Source of the DNA: Mesorhizobium tamadayense
GTDB taxonomy: Bacteria; Pseudomonadota; Alphaproteobacteria; Rhizobiales; Rhizobiaceae
Assembly: GCF_003863365.1 (NCBI RefSeq)
Contig: NZ_RQXT01000025.1
Span: 1 to 64,000, forward strand
Direction: 5' to 3'
DNA length: 64,000 nucleotides
In this document: one piece after another, positions 1-8,390 of the stretch
Layout of the letters: every line of letters starts with the position of its first letter
Position numbering within the stretch: position 1 is the first letter of the stretch
Notes under the pieces: generated by a model
What the model was told of the DNA's origin: nothing
Database searches by the model: none
The model's input: only the letters and a program-made list of their open reading frames with translations
Translations under genes and position numbers: made by a program

Positions 1-1
1 G

Positions 2-23
2 GAGTTTCGCGAAGCCGAGCCCT
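2..23 (+). repeat. 22-bp repeat, copy 1 (SRAP-coding remnant at window edge)
   Basis: This stretch matches positions 467-488 at 20 of 22 bases. In the second copy it encodes SFAEPSP of an SRAP protein; here the same frame reads SFAKPSP and then loses similarity. An SRAP gene therefore seems to enter the window from the left and to be cut at about position 24. An integrase-like fragment lies between the two copies, so they may be remains of an attachment-site duplication. That reading is inference, because the upstream part is outside the window. Confidence 0.5.
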
Positions 24-77
24 CGACGACCCTCACGTCAGATCACCACTAAGCCGATGTAGGTTGGTACACTGAGC

Positions 78-746
78 ATGAAGATTGACGTGAAGCACAT
101 ACAGAAACGTGGCAAGGCCGGTTGGCGCTACAGGCGCAAAATTCCTGAGGAACTTCGGAGCATTCTGGGGAAGAGGGAAATCCTAATCCCGCTTGGCCCC
201 ACCGAAGCTATTGCTATCAAAAAGTACCCTAGGGTTCATGCCGAGGCCGAGAAGCTCCTTTTATCGGCCCTTTCCAGCAAGAAGGCGCCCCCGCCTAACT
301 CGCACCAATCGTTGACAGCGTTGGAGCAGTTCAAATGGGGGCAGCAAGATGTCCGTCGATTGCAGTTGGACCCGGAATGGTCTGGTGCTGAAGACGAGGA
401 CGCAATCCTCAGTACGGGTTGGCAGCAGTATGTTGGCGTCGAGCATCGCTGTGTGGTCCCCGTTACGAGCTTCGCGGAGCCGAGCCCTACGCTGGGCGAC
501 AAGGACCCCGAGACCGGCATTCAACGGAACTACTGGTTCACTTTGAACGAGGACCGTCCGTTGTTCTTCTTTGCTGGCCTATGGACGCCATGGCACGGTG
601 TGCGCAAGGTCAAGGACGGCCCCGGCGACTTCGAACTTTGCGGCTTCATGACGACTGCACCCAACGCGCTCGTCAAGCCGATCCACCAGAAGGCCATGCC
701 GGTCATCCTTAGTATGGATCAGGCTCTTGATCTGCTGCCAGCGTAA
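78..746 (+). pseudogene. Chimera: integrase N-terminus joined to an SRAP fragment
   Basis: The open frame of 222 codons joins two unrelated parts. Residues 1 to about 112 look like the N-terminal arm region of a phage-type tyrosine integrase (basic, with GWRYRRKIPEELR near residue 15); the catalytic domain is absent. Residues 115-211 are the middle of an SRAP (SOS response-associated, YedK/HMCES-like) protein, with RCVVPVTSFAEP and the KAMPVIL block near the end, but without the N-terminal Met-Cys-Gly active site. The last 11 residues come from a foreign insert that begins at about 713. SRAP proteins shield abasic sites in single-stranded DNA by covalent linkage through Cys2; this remnant cannot. 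Both junctions point to gene decay. Confidence 0.7.
467..488 (+). repeat. 22-bp repeat, copy 2 (inside the SRAP fragment)
   Basis: Direct-repeat partner of 2-23, with two mismatches. It codes for SFAEPSP in the SRAP frame. The 443-bp segment bounded by the repeats contains the truncated integrase start, which is the arrangement left by an integrase-bearing element next to its attachment site. Confidence 0.5.
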
Positions 747-1632
747 CGGGCGTCAGCCTGCGAAGAAGCGCAAGGCGGCGGAGACGATCGCTTCCGGGGC
801 ATCCTCCTGCATCAGATGCCCCGATCGGGGGATAAGGTCCAGTGAGCAATCGGGAAGCAGGGCGGCAAGCTTTTGGCCACGCTCCGCAGGAATCCAGCGA
901 TCTTCTTCTCCCCACAGCAGGGTCACGGGACAGCGGAATTCGCCGTACCGGCCCTCGATCTCGTCCGTGAAGCGCTGATCCATCTGGGCGATCTGGCGAT
1001 AGAATGCCGGTTGGCCGACCGGCCCGACCCACGGCGCGACATAAGGCTCCAACTCATCGTCGGACAGCGGCCTTGCCGCGGCGCCGGAAATATACGCTTT
1101 TAGAATCGCCGCGTGGATATACTCCGGCGCTCCGGCGAAGGCTGTTTCGTGCTGCCGGACGTGCTGGACAAAGGGCGAGCCCCAAGGACGGACCGCCACC
1201 GGATCGATCAACAGCAGCCTTTCATAGTCACAGCCGTCGATCAGATGTGCCCGCAAGGCCGTGGCGCCGCCGAAGTCATGTGCGATGACTTTCGTCCGGC
1301 CGAGCCTCCAGAAATCAAGCATCACCGCCAGCGCCGTGTTCTGGATGCCCAGCGAAACGTCCTGGCCGGGATGCTTGCCGGATCGCCCATATCCCGGAAG
1401 ATCGTAGAAATAGACGGTGTGATTACGCGCAAGCGCCGGCGCGATCCTGTGCCAGACATGCGAGGAAAACGGTGTTCCATGGACAAGCACAAGCGGTGCG
1501 CCCGATCCGATCGAGCCCCAGGCGATCTTTGTGCCGTTCCAGTCGAACGTTTCGGTCGGCAAGGCCATACCGTTTCACCACTCACGCTTCGGGCGACAGG
1601 ATAGTATTACTGTATGCCGACGGAAATCTTAG
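708..1632. mobile_element. 0.9-kb insert in the SRAP gene, flanked by CTTAG
   Basis: The pentamer CTTAG occurs at 708-712 and at 1628-1632. Removing one copy plus the DNA between them joins the SRAP fragments in frame as KAMPVIL-RTQEETEMWLTLPW, which is what the family looks like there. The segment therefore entered an SRAP gene and made a 5-bp target duplication. It holds one gene, an alpha/beta hydrolase on the minus strand, and no transposase. I see no terminal inverted repeats, so the mechanism is unknown; a non-autonomous transposon or a passenger segment would fit. Confidence 0.55.
753..1568 (-). CDS. Alpha/beta hydrolase with Asp nucleophile (haloalkane dehalogenase/epoxide hydrolase-like)
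   Basis: A 271-residue single-domain alpha/beta hydrolase. Visible motifs are the oxyanion-hole segment HGTP (30-33), the nucleophile elbow HDFGG with Asp98 instead of Ser, acid Asp223 in GEEDRW, and His251 in SGHLMQ. An Asp nucleophile marks the haloalkane dehalogenase, fluoroacetate dehalogenase and epoxide hydrolase branch, so an alkyl-enzyme ester mechanism is likely; the substrate cannot be told. No signal peptide, so cytoplasmic. The gene fills most of a segment that interrupts an SRAP gene and runs against it, which suggests it arrived by transfer. Confidence 0.8.
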   Translation of the reverse strand: MALPTETFDWNGTKIAWGSIGSGAPLVLVHGTPFSSHVWHRIAPALARNHTVYFYDLPGYGRSGKHPGQDVSLGIQNTALAVMLDFWRLGRTKVIAHDFGGATALRAHLIDGCDYERLLLIDPVAVRPWGSPFVQHVRQHETAFAGAPEYIHAAILKAYISGAAARPLSDDELEPYVAPWVGPVGQPAFYRQIAQMDQRFTDEIEGRYGEFRCPVTLLWGEEDRWIPAERGQKLAALLPDCSLDLIPRSGHLMQEDAPEAIVSAALRFFAG

Positions 1633-1789
1633 GACGCAAGAGGAGACGGAGATGTGGCTGACACTGCCGTGGTCTGAGGCGAAGCGGCTACAGCGCACGG
1701 CACCGGACGATGCCCTTGTGATTGTCGAGAAGCCGGCCACGCAGATCAAGTTTCCGCAGCAGGCACCGGCCCAGGGGTCGCTGTTCTAG
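1633..1789 (+). pseudogene. SRAP C-terminal fragment, separated by the hydrolase insert
   Basis: This frame encodes the last part of an SRAP protein, running from RTQEETEMWLTLPW through DDALVIVEKPATQIKFP to a stop at 1789. It continues the fragment that ends at about 712 once the 0.9-kb insert is removed. It has no own start, and the SRAP 5' part is also broken at the integrase junction, so no working SRAP protein is expected. Confidence 0.75.
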
Positions 1790-1820
1790 GCCCGGTTTGA
1801 TCGTTCGGTCCGCAGGGTGC

Positions 1821-2318
1821 TTACCGACGTAGGAACAGATGAATTTCCTGACCGGGATGTTCGGTGGACGGATAGGGAGACCCATTGGCCGTGAAACCGC
1901 GAGCCGGCAAGATCCGCTGCATGGCCGCATTATTGCTGCGTGTTGTAGCGAACACGGCTGATCCGCTTGCGAATGACAGCGCCGCGTCGACGAGACGCCA
2001 ACCCAATTTATCACGGCGATGGCTTTCGGCGACGACCACATACCCTAGTTCGACTGGATAGGCGGCGGCTTCCGCATTTGATTTCGACTTAGCAAAGACG
2101 GCGGTTCGATAGTCCGGCTCTGGATTTTTAATCGCGGCAGTTCCAACCAGCTTCTTACCGTCATAGAGCATGACTAGGCCCCGCGCACCCTTGATGCGTT
2201 CAAGCAGCCCGTCACGGGAAACTTCGCCTTCCGAGACCACCAACTCGACAAAGGCACCGAGTTCTTTGTCGGAATATCCGTGCGGGGGCTTGGCGGTCAA
2301 CGAACTGAGATGTTGCAT
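1821..2318 (-). CDS. GNAT-family N-acetyltransferase
   Basis: A 165-residue protein with the GNAT layout: a beta-strand pair around GLVMLYDGKKLVGTAAI (residues 47-63) and the acetyl-CoA binding segment around VVVAESHRRDKLGWRLVDAAL (about 94-114), where the usual RxxGxG/A loop appears as RRDKLGWR. A C-terminal ARGF follows, as in the SxGF element of the fold. The acceptor is unknown. It stands alone and faces the broken SRAP gene tail to tail. Cytoplasmic, no signal peptide. Confidence 0.65.
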   Translation of the reverse strand: MQHLSSLTAKPPHGYSDKELGAFVELVVSEGEVSRDGLLERIKGARGLVMLYDGKKLVGTAAIKNPEPDYRTAVFAKSKSNAEAAAYPVELGYVVVAESHRRDKLGWRLVDAALSFASGSAVFATTRSNNAAMQRILPARGFTANGSPYPSTEHPGQEIHLFLRR

Positions 2319-2387
2319 TGCTTGAGCATAGGCCAGTCAGATTGAGGTCGCAAATTCATCGACATGGGCGGGCAGAGAGCGCCCTCC

Positions 2388-2708
2388 TCAGTCCTCATCC
2401 CTCCAGACCACCCGTCGCACCATCCTGATTTCGGCAAGTCTTCTCACGCGAATGCCCTGACGTTCTCGTGCCGTTGGGCTCTGCGTCTCGGCACGCAAGC
2501 AGTCGTTCTTGCCGCACCGTTCGCAGCTCATTTTGCCCCCCACCAGCTCGGCCTCAATGTCTCCGAAGATTTCCTTCAGGTCCCCCGGCTGATACCAGCG
2601 CTTGACGTTGCAGAGCCCGCACTGGACGCACACAAGCTGCCCGACCTCGTGGGCATTGCCGAGCTTCCATTCGCTGCCGCGTTTACGTCTTCCACCAGTA
2701 TCAGGCAT
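2388..2708 (-). CDS. Hypothetical zinc-ribbon protein
   Basis: About 106 residues if translation starts at the ATG at 2706-2708 (MPDTGGRRKRG); a longer frame starts at 2726. Two CxxC pairs, CVQC and CERC, are separated by about 33 residues, the pattern of a zinc ribbon, and the C-terminus is Arg-rich. I do not recognise a family. A nucleic-acid binding role is possible but is only inferred from the zinc ribbon and the basic tail. Confidence 0.5.
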   Translation of the reverse strand: MPDTGGRRKRGSEWKLGNAHEVGQLVCVQCGLCNVKRWYQPGDLKEIFGDIEAELVGGKMSCERCGKNDCLRAETQSPTARERQGIRVRRLAEIRMVRRVVWRDED

Positions 2709-3097
2709 GGCCCAATATAGGAACACATTCCTCTTCTCGTGTCCGAAATTACGAAGAGACGTCTTAAGGTCCGGGTTGTGCCGTGGTTGGTTTTCCGCTT
2801 GCTCGCACGCCCGGTAAAGCTGTTTTCAGAGCTTGGGTATGATCTGATTCAGATGTTCCTGTTCTTCAAGAAGGGCGTCTATGTTTCGAACATTTCGCAA
2901 CAAGAGCACTTCTTTGGACCTGCCCCTACATCCAGAGATGCGATCACGCGATGGGCGAAAAGTCAGCAGCTAATTTCGTGATGCATAGTGGGCCGACGTT
3001 TCAAGAGTAGCGAAATGGGGCGACGCCAATCGGCCTGCAACTTCATGGACGGGCCCGCGTTTATGACGATTGCCCGGTTTCATGGAGAGCGGCCGTC
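2709..3097. other. Intergenic stretch, no clear gene
   Basis: The stretch is more AT-rich than its surroundings. The only open frame (2739-2981, plus strand) has weak coding character and no family look, and I do not call it. Nothing else convincing is visible. Confidence 0.5.
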
Positions 3098-3313
3098 ATG
3101 GGTAACTATTCGAAATTGATCGGCTCGATCGTCGGCGGCGCGGTGGGCTGGCTTGGCTCTAAATACGCCTTGCCGCCCGATTTGACTTCGCCCGAAGTCC
3201 AGGCCGCGGCGACGCTCATCCTGAGCGCGGTGGCGACATATCTCTTTCCGGCAAACGCCGCGAGCACGTCGCCAACTGCGGAACAGCCCACCGATACGAC
3301 ATCCCAACACTAG
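3098..3313 (+). CDS. Small membrane protein, hypothetical
   Basis: A 71-residue protein with two hydrophobic segments (about 6-22, Gly/Ala-rich, and 34-51), a short polar link, and a Thr/Ser/Pro-rich tail. GGAGAG lies about 12 bases upstream. Similar small two-segment proteins occur in holin-like families, but nothing here ties it to lysis. Function unknown; inner-membrane location is inferred. Confidence 0.5.
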   Translation: MGNYSKLIGSIVGGAVGWLGSKYALPPDLTSPEVQAAATLILSAVATYLFPANAASTSPTAEQPTDTTSQH

Positions 3314-3396
3314 CAAGATCGCGCCCGGCGTTTTTCGCCTGCTGGCCTGACACCCGCTCGGGTTTCCAACGACACCGCCGTTGCACTTGCGCGCGA

Positions 3397-3660
3397 ATGC
3401 ATGCCGGGCGATGGTCGCGCAATATCCTGGCATTGGCGCTGCTCTCGGCAGCAGCGCTTTCTTCGACCACCGCCAACGCGCTGGACAGTTCCGGCACACC
3501 TGTCGTCGTGACGCCGCTGGCGTCGAAGATGACGACAGCCTCGGGCCAGTCGATCACGCTGCCGCAGAAAAATGTCGAGGTCCAGGTTTCAGATCGCGCC
3601 GGGCGCGATGCCGATCGACACGAGCGGCTGCCCGCGAACGGAGTCGGACCCGCTACGAAG
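3397..3660 (+). pseudogene. Truncated, frameshifted copy of the cupin gene at 7312-7743
   Basis: The DNA from about 3411 to 3600 closely follows 7309-7490: the same signal peptide (LALALLSAAALSST), ANALD, then TASGQ-ITLPQKNVEVQVS. At about 3590 some seven bases are missing relative to the intact copy, the frame shifts, and similarity fades by about 3650, before the cupin metal ligands. The copy also lacks the GTG start and the good ribosome site of the intact gene. Confidence 0.7.
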
Positions 3661-4084
3661 AGCGGGCATCACAATGGCCGTCTTGCGTGGCCGAAGTGCT
3701 GCCGAGATGGTTGACCGCGGAGGTCTGTGACCTAGCTTGAAGCTCACGATGGACCGTCCAGACTCCGAAATGGCGGAATGGCACGCACCGTGGGAGAACT
3801 CTCGGGACGTTGAGGATGAGAGGTTGCGGGTCGGCTTTTCGGAGCCTTGCACACTCAACCGGCGGCCCGGGATCACCGAGTTTCGTTTCAAGCGAAGACC
3901 ATCTGCGATGCCTGTCAGCACAACGCCGGCGCTTCGCCATGCAACAACAAATTCACACACTGGAGGGACCCCGAAGCAGTGACGGCATAGAGAGCCGTCC
4001 GAGGCCTTAGCCAGCACCAAGGCGAGGACCAAAACACCGCTTCACGAGCTTAAAAATTACACCCAAGACCGCACAGGCACGGCG
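3661..4084. other. Intergenic stretch after the cupin remnant
   Basis: Several short frames on both strands overlap here, none with convincing codon use or a family look. The stretch probably contains decayed sequence following the truncated cupin copy. No RNA gene or terminator stands out. Confidence 0.4.
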
Positions 4085-6163
4085 ATGCCAAATCTTGCCG
4101 GAATTTACATGAACAACGCAGATCTCGCTATTCTGGGCGGGATGACGATACTTGTATTGGTGGGCATCTATCTTGTGGTCCGGCGTATCCTTATCGCAGT
4201 GCAACGGCGGCGCCCGAAACCAAATGCCTACCTGAGCGAATACAGCTCTGTTCCCATCGAGGAGGCTCCTTGGGATTGGGAAGGCCCGGTCGACCTTGCA
4301 ACCGAGCCTGCTTCTTCTCAGGCTGCCGTGCCCTCAGACACGGCAGACAGGGATGTCCGGCCTCAACATGCCAACTACCGTCAGTTCGGGGTGCGAATCG
4401 AGCATTTCGACATACTCTCCGAAATACTCTCCGAAGCTTGTGAGAACTCGCCAGGGGGCCTGCCCGACGCTGTTGCTTCCACGACAAACATCGCTACGGC
4501 CTCACCCCCTCGCGTTCGCAGGCCCATCGGTCTTGTGTCCCGCTTGGGCCTCGCCACAATCTGTCTGGCCGTGCCGCTTGGTTATGCGATGACGAGACAA
4601 AACTGGGTCGAAAGCGCCCCCGCCAGTTCGCAGGCCCAGGACCATCCCGATCTTTCGGCGAGTGCTGCATTAGATATGCGCGGACAAGCCCGGGGAGACG
4701 CGCGCACGGGTGTCGAATTGCTTAACCCGGATCTCACGGCTACCAAGGCACAAGTCGAGGCAGCTCTTGCTCAGGCAGCCGCTGCGAGGGAATTGGCCGG
4801 CCAGGAGCACCGAGAGGTGGAAGGAGAGCGCGCCAGGAACGCCTCTCTGCAGAGTGCGCTCTTGGAGTCGCGCAAGCAGATCGACGCGCTGAGGGCAAGC
4901 ATGGCAGCCGCCGACAAGGCACGCGAGGAGCGTTTGCGCAACGAACTCGCGGCAGCTCGCACACTCGACGCAATGCGGCGCGTTGCGGGAGACGCCCGCG
5001 CGGTGCTGGGCGAAACCATCAACTACGTCTTTACACAGTTGCCCGCTGCTCATCTGGAGCGTCAGCGGACCGAACGGATGGCGCGAGATCTATCCCAAGC
5101 GCGGGCGCAAATTGAACAGCTTGAGGCCAAGGCCGCCGAGGATCGCGCCAAGGCCGAGGCTTCGCTGGCGCAGGCAAGTGGAATGCTTGACGAGGAGCGC
5201 CGGAAGTCGGAGGATCTTCGTGGCGACCTCGCCGAAATCCAGCAGTCCAGGGCCGCGGCTGCAGACACGACTGAGCGGGAACGGACCGGTGCAGCCACAG
5301 CGCGAGCTCGTGCCGACCAGACTGCGGCGGAGACGGCGCAGGCCCTGGCACGAGAGCGCGCTGCAACAGCCTCGATCCGCGAGGACCTCAATAAAGCCCG
5401 CATCGAGCGCGACGCGGCCGAGCAGGAACGAACCAAAGCAGTCTCAGCCAGAGACCATGCCGACCAGACTGCGGCCGAGACGGCGCAGGCCCTGGTACGA
5501 GAACGCGCTGCAACAGCCTCGATCCGCGAGGACCTCAACAAGGCCCGCCTCGAGCGCGACGCGGCCGAGCAGGAACGAGCCAAAGCGGTCTCAGCCAGAG
5601 ACCGTGCCGAGCAGACTGCAGCCGAGACGGCGCAGGCCCTGGCACGAGAACGCGCTGCAACAGCCTCGGCCCGCGGGGACTTCAATAGAGCCCGCATCGA
5701 GCGCGACGCGGCTGAGCAGGAACGAACCAAAGCAGTTTCAGCCAGAGACCGTGTCGAGCAGACTGCAGCCGAGACGGCGCAGGCCCTGGCACGAGAACGC
5801 GCTGCAACAGCTTCGACCCAAGAGGATCTCAATAAAGCCCGCCTCGAGCGCGACGAAGCCCGAGAACTTTTGGGACAGGCGAGCGAGGCTCTGGACAAGC
5901 AACGTGAAGCCACTGTTTCTCTAGCCCGCGACCTGGCCGCCGCGCGCGCGGACAATGACCAACTCAGGGCTGACCGCCGTAGCGCGCAGATTGAGCCGCC
6001 ACTGAAGCCGCGCACTGGCCGCGCATCGGCGGGCACAGGCCAGGTCAAGGCTGTCAGCCAGAAGACTACGCGCAGCAAGGTTCGCAACCCGTCGCGGGTG
6101 ACCCGCGTGCGTTCTATCACGCTTCCCTTTTCCCTCCAGCCAAGCCACTCGACGTTGGACTGA
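4085..6163 (+). CDS. Membrane-anchored coiled-coil protein with 49-residue repeats
   Basis: A 692-residue protein. A strong transmembrane helix lies at about 12-36 (LAILGGMTILVLVGIYLVV), a second weaker one at about 152-170 (LATICLAVPLGYAM), and from about 210 on there is an almost unbroken Ala/Glu/Arg-rich coiled coil. Within it, four nearly identical 49-residue units (seven heptads each) begin at residue 411. The tail is basic and Ser/Thr-rich. With the first helix as anchor, the long rod would extend from the membrane; the side is not certain. The start could also be the Met at residue 9. Function unknown; a scaffold or cell-shape role is only a guess. Confidence 0.7.
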   Translation: MPNLAGIYMNNADLAILGGMTILVLVGIYLVVRRILIAVQRRRPKPNAYLSEYSSVPIEEAPWDWEGPVDLATEPASSQAAVPSDTADRDVRPQHANYRQFGVRIEHFDILSEILSEACENSPGGLPDAVASTTNIATASPPRVRRPIGLVSRLGLATICLAVPLGYAMTRQNWVESAPASSQAQDHPDLSASAALDMRGQARGDARTGVELLNPDLTATKAQVEAALAQAAAARELAGQEHREVEGERARNASLQSALLESRKQIDALRASMAAADKAREERLRNELAAARTLDAMRRVAGDARAVLGETINYVFTQLPAAHLERQRTERMARDLSQARAQIEQLEAKAAEDRAKAEASLAQASGMLDEERRKSEDLRGDLAEIQQSRAAAADTTERERTGAATARARADQTAAETAQALARERAATASIREDLNKARIERDAAEQERTKAVSARDHADQTAAETAQALVRERAATASIREDLNKARLERDAAEQERAKAVSARDRAEQTAAETAQALARERAATASARGDFNRARIERDAAEQERTKAVSARDRVEQTAAETAQALARERAATASTQEDLNKARLERDEARELLGQASEALDKQREATVSLARDLAAARADNDQLRADRRSAQIEPPLKPRTGRASAGTGQVKAVSQKTTRSKVRNPSRVTRVRSITLPFSLQPSHSTLD
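5315..5850 (+). repeat. 147-bp tandem repeats inside the coiled-coil gene
   Basis: Units begin at 5315, 5462, 5609 and 5756, exactly 147 bp apart; the fourth diverges after about 95 bp. The units are nearly identical at the DNA level, so they were copied recently or are kept alike by recombination. The length equals 49 codons, seven full heptads, so adding or losing units would leave the coiled-coil register intact. Confidence 0.9.
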
Positions 6164-6235
6164 GTTCCAAACGAGAGCGCAGGCCCTGGGGCGGGATTGA
6201 TTCGACTTCGTCGGCGAGGAGTTCCGCGCTGTGGG

Positions 6236-6895
6236 CTACGTCAGCCCGATCACGCTGCCCTTCGTGTTCAATTCGCACCCGACCGGCGCCTGACGCGTCT
6301 CCACGCTGTCTTGACGTACATAGTCGATGCTGACCTGAACGGGGGCCGAGATCGTATGTCGGCTTAACCGATGTATGGAACCTGCGCTGATGACGCGCAC
6401 ACTGGTCGCGCCAAACTGGGCGGCAGCCTGCTCGATTGCGTCATGGCAGGCGCGAACCACATCATCGGGGACGCCCGGCACCGCTTCGATTGGATTGACC
6501 GCTGGTGGAATGGTGTTGTCTTCGGGAGGCTGCAGGGCGGGCGGGAGGTCGAGCGACTGTCCGCCGTCTGCGGACGGGACGACAGTGGCTGCTTTGGCGG
6601 CCGTGGTTGGTGCCACTGCCCCCGTTGTAGTGGTGCTGATCCCGTCATCGTCCGACGGTGGATCGCTAGTGGGGTCGCCGGGATCGCCGCCAGGTCCTTT
6701 GTGCGGGCTGCCGTTGTGGCCTTCGTCGTTATGGCTGCCAGGGTCATGACCGCCGTCCTCACCATGATGGCCGCCACCGTCATGCCCTCCGCCGTGCTGG
6801 CCGCCGGCTGCAGCTCCTGCGCAAGCTACCGCGATCGAGCAAGCGAATGCGAAATATGCCAAGGATCCAAGGGATTGACGCACGGCACCCTCCAA
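6236..6895 (-). CDS. Secreted His/Gly-rich hypothetical protein
   Basis: A 219-residue protein with an N-terminal signal peptide (hydrophobic stretch about 10-30, ending in GAAAG), then a low-complexity segment rich in Gly, His and Asp (about 32-75), a Thr/Ala/Pro linker, and a folded C-terminal part from about 145 (VVRACHDAIEQAAAQFG) to the end. The His-rich stretch could bind metal ions; that is inference. It is convergent with the coiled-coil gene, 72 bp apart. Confidence 0.65.
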   Translation of the reverse strand: MEGAVRQSLGSLAYFAFACSIAVACAGAAAGGQHGGGHDGGGHHGEDGGHDPGSHNDEGHNGSPHKGPGGDPGDPTSDPPSDDDGISTTTTGAVAPTTAAKAATVVPSADGGQSLDLPPALQPPEDNTIPPAVNPIEAVPGVPDDVVRACHDAIEQAAAQFGATSVRVISAGSIHRLSRHTISAPVQVSIDYVRQDSVETRQAPVGCELNTKGSVIGLT

Positions 6896-7311
6896 AAGTG
6901 CGTCGGCCTAGCCGTCCTACCGCGGCATGCGGTCAGAACGTCGTAACCGCCGCTGCCCCCAAGCAAAAATCGCGACTACGGCGCCCACGGAATTAACTAG
7001 GGGATGAACCCGGTGCATCAAGCACGCAATGCGTGGCGATTGCCGCCATCGCCCATGGATCACTTGCCGGGGCTTGGACACGATCTGATCATGCCCCTCC
7101 CGATGTGCGGCGCGTTCGCACGATCCCCGCATTCTTGGCCGAGCGCGACTGCGCGCTCCCTCAGGATTGGGGTTCGGCCTACTGGCCAATGGACGCGCTC
7201 GGCGCGCTAGCGGTCACGCTTGCGGATATTGATGGCGGGCTGCGGCGCGAGCCATCCTTGCGCGCGGATGCCACCTGCGCGATCTTGCCGACCATTTCTT
7301 GGGAGGAAATC
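6896..7311. other. Intergenic stretch upstream of the cupin gene
   Basis: The cupin reading frame stays open back to 7033, but that part lacks a family look and the strong ribosome site sits at 7301-7306, so I leave it out of the gene. No RNA gene or clear promoter was recognised. Confidence 0.4.
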
Positions 7312-7743
7312 GTGCGAAAAAACCTGGCATTGGCGCTGCTGTTGGCAGCAGCGCTTTCTTCAACCGCCGCCAACGCGTTGGACAACAGCGGTACACCGGT
7401 CGCGGTAACGCCGCTGGCGACCAAGACGACGACGGCCTCCGGCCAGCCGATCACGCTGCCGCAGAAGAATGTTGAGGTTCAGGTCTCGGCCTATCAGATC
7501 GCGCCGGGCGCGACGCTGCCGGTGCACAAGCACCCCTTCCCGCGCTATGCCTATGTCGAGGCCGGCACGCTCAAGGTCACCAATGTCGAGACCGGTAACA
7601 GCAACACCTACAAGACCGGCGATTTCATCGTCGAGATGATCGGGCAATGGCACCAGGCCACCAATATCGGCGCCGATCCGGTGAAGCTCCTGGTGATCGA
7701 CCAGGTCGAACAAGGTGCTAAGAACACGATCTTGAAGCAGTAG
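7312..7743 (+). CDS. Secreted cupin-domain protein
   Basis: 143 residues from the GTG at 7312, preceded by GGGAGG at 7301-7306. A cleavable signal peptide ends near ANALD (residue 22). The rest is a single cupin barrel: motif 1 appears as PVHKHPFPRYAYVEAGTLKV and motif 2 as GDFIVEMIGQWHQATN, with His residues placed as metal ligands. Such small periplasmic cupins are common in rhizobia; the substrate is unknown. A decayed paralogue lies at 3397-3660. Confidence 0.75.
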   Translation: MRKNLALALLLAAALSSTAANALDNSGTPVAVTPLATKTTTASGQPITLPQKNVEVQVSAYQIAPGATLPVHKHPFPRYAYVEAGTLKVTNVETGNSNTYKTGDFIVEMIGQWHQATNIGADPVKLLVIDQVEQGAKNTILKQ

Positions 7744-7811
7744 CGAAGCAACGGGGCTCAGGTATTTCGCGGCCAGGCGCCAGCCCCAAGGCGGACGCCC
7801 GACCATTCGTG

Positions 7812-8270
7812 TCAGCCCCAGGCACCCACCGGTTGCCGGGTCGGCGCATTCAGTCGATTGAAGGCGTTGATCAGCGCGATCTGGATCACCAGCGCGGCAA
7901 GCGCCTTGTCATCATAATGGCGGGCGGCCTCGTCCCAGACATCGTCGGACACCGCGTCGGAGCGGTCGGCCAGTCGCGTCGCGGCCTCCGTCAGCGCCAG
8001 CGCCGCGCGTTCGGCGGCGGTGAAGTAAGGCGTCTCCCGCCAGGCGGAGACGGCGAAAATGCGCTCGTCCTTCTCGCCCGCCTTCTTCAGCTCGCGCGCA
8101 TGCATGTCGACGCAGACGCTGCAGGCGTTGATCTGACTGGCGCGCAAATGGATGAGCTTGCGCGTCACGTAGGGCACCTCGGCGGCTTCAGTCGACTTGT
8201 CCAGCGCCAGCAGCGCCTGCAAAGCGCCCGGAATGAGCATCACCGGATTCTTGATTCTTGCTTGCATCAT
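7812..8270 (-). CDS. Carboxymuconolactone decarboxylase/AhpD-like protein
   Basis: A 152-residue protein of the AhpD/CMD fold. The catalytic CxxC is Cys50-Ser-Val-Cys53 followed by His57 (CSVCVDMH), the pattern of alkylhydroperoxidase-like members. Peroxidase activity against organic hydroperoxides is the family expectation. GAAGGA lies just upstream of the start. It lies 120 bp downstream of the SRPBCC gene in the same direction and may be cotranscribed with it. Cytoplasmic. Confidence 0.8.
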   Translation of the reverse strand: MMQARIKNPVMLIPGALQALLALDKSTEAAEVPYVTRKLIHLRASQINACSVCVDMHARELKKAGEKDERIFAVSAWRETPYFTAAERAALALTEAATRLADRSDAVSDDVWDEAARHYDDKALAALVIQIALINAFNRLNAPTRQPVGAWG

Positions 8271-8390
8271 ATTTTTCCTTCGTTTTTCGGATGTGCTTCT
8301 GCGTCCCGGACGACGCGCATCCAGGGAGTTGTTCTTCGGCCAGATGTGTCAGTCATCGGCCGCCACGGGCGGCGGCACAGGGGTCAGCCT

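Noticed and set aside
713..1627. Terminal inverted repeats of the hydrolase insert
   Set aside because: Inward reading of both ends shows no convincing match, so it was not called an insertion sequence.
2739..2981. 80-codon frame in the gap before the small membrane protein
   Set aside because: Weak codon bias, no family resemblance, no ribosome site.
5315..5850. Regularly spaced repeats considered as CRISPR
   Set aside because: The units are contiguous with no unique spacers and lie in frame in a coding sequence.
5062..6120. Long open frame on the minus strand opposite the coiled-coil gene
   Set aside because: It mirrors the repeat units of the plus-strand gene and consists of Ser/Arg/Ala runs; high GC and repeats keep it open by chance.
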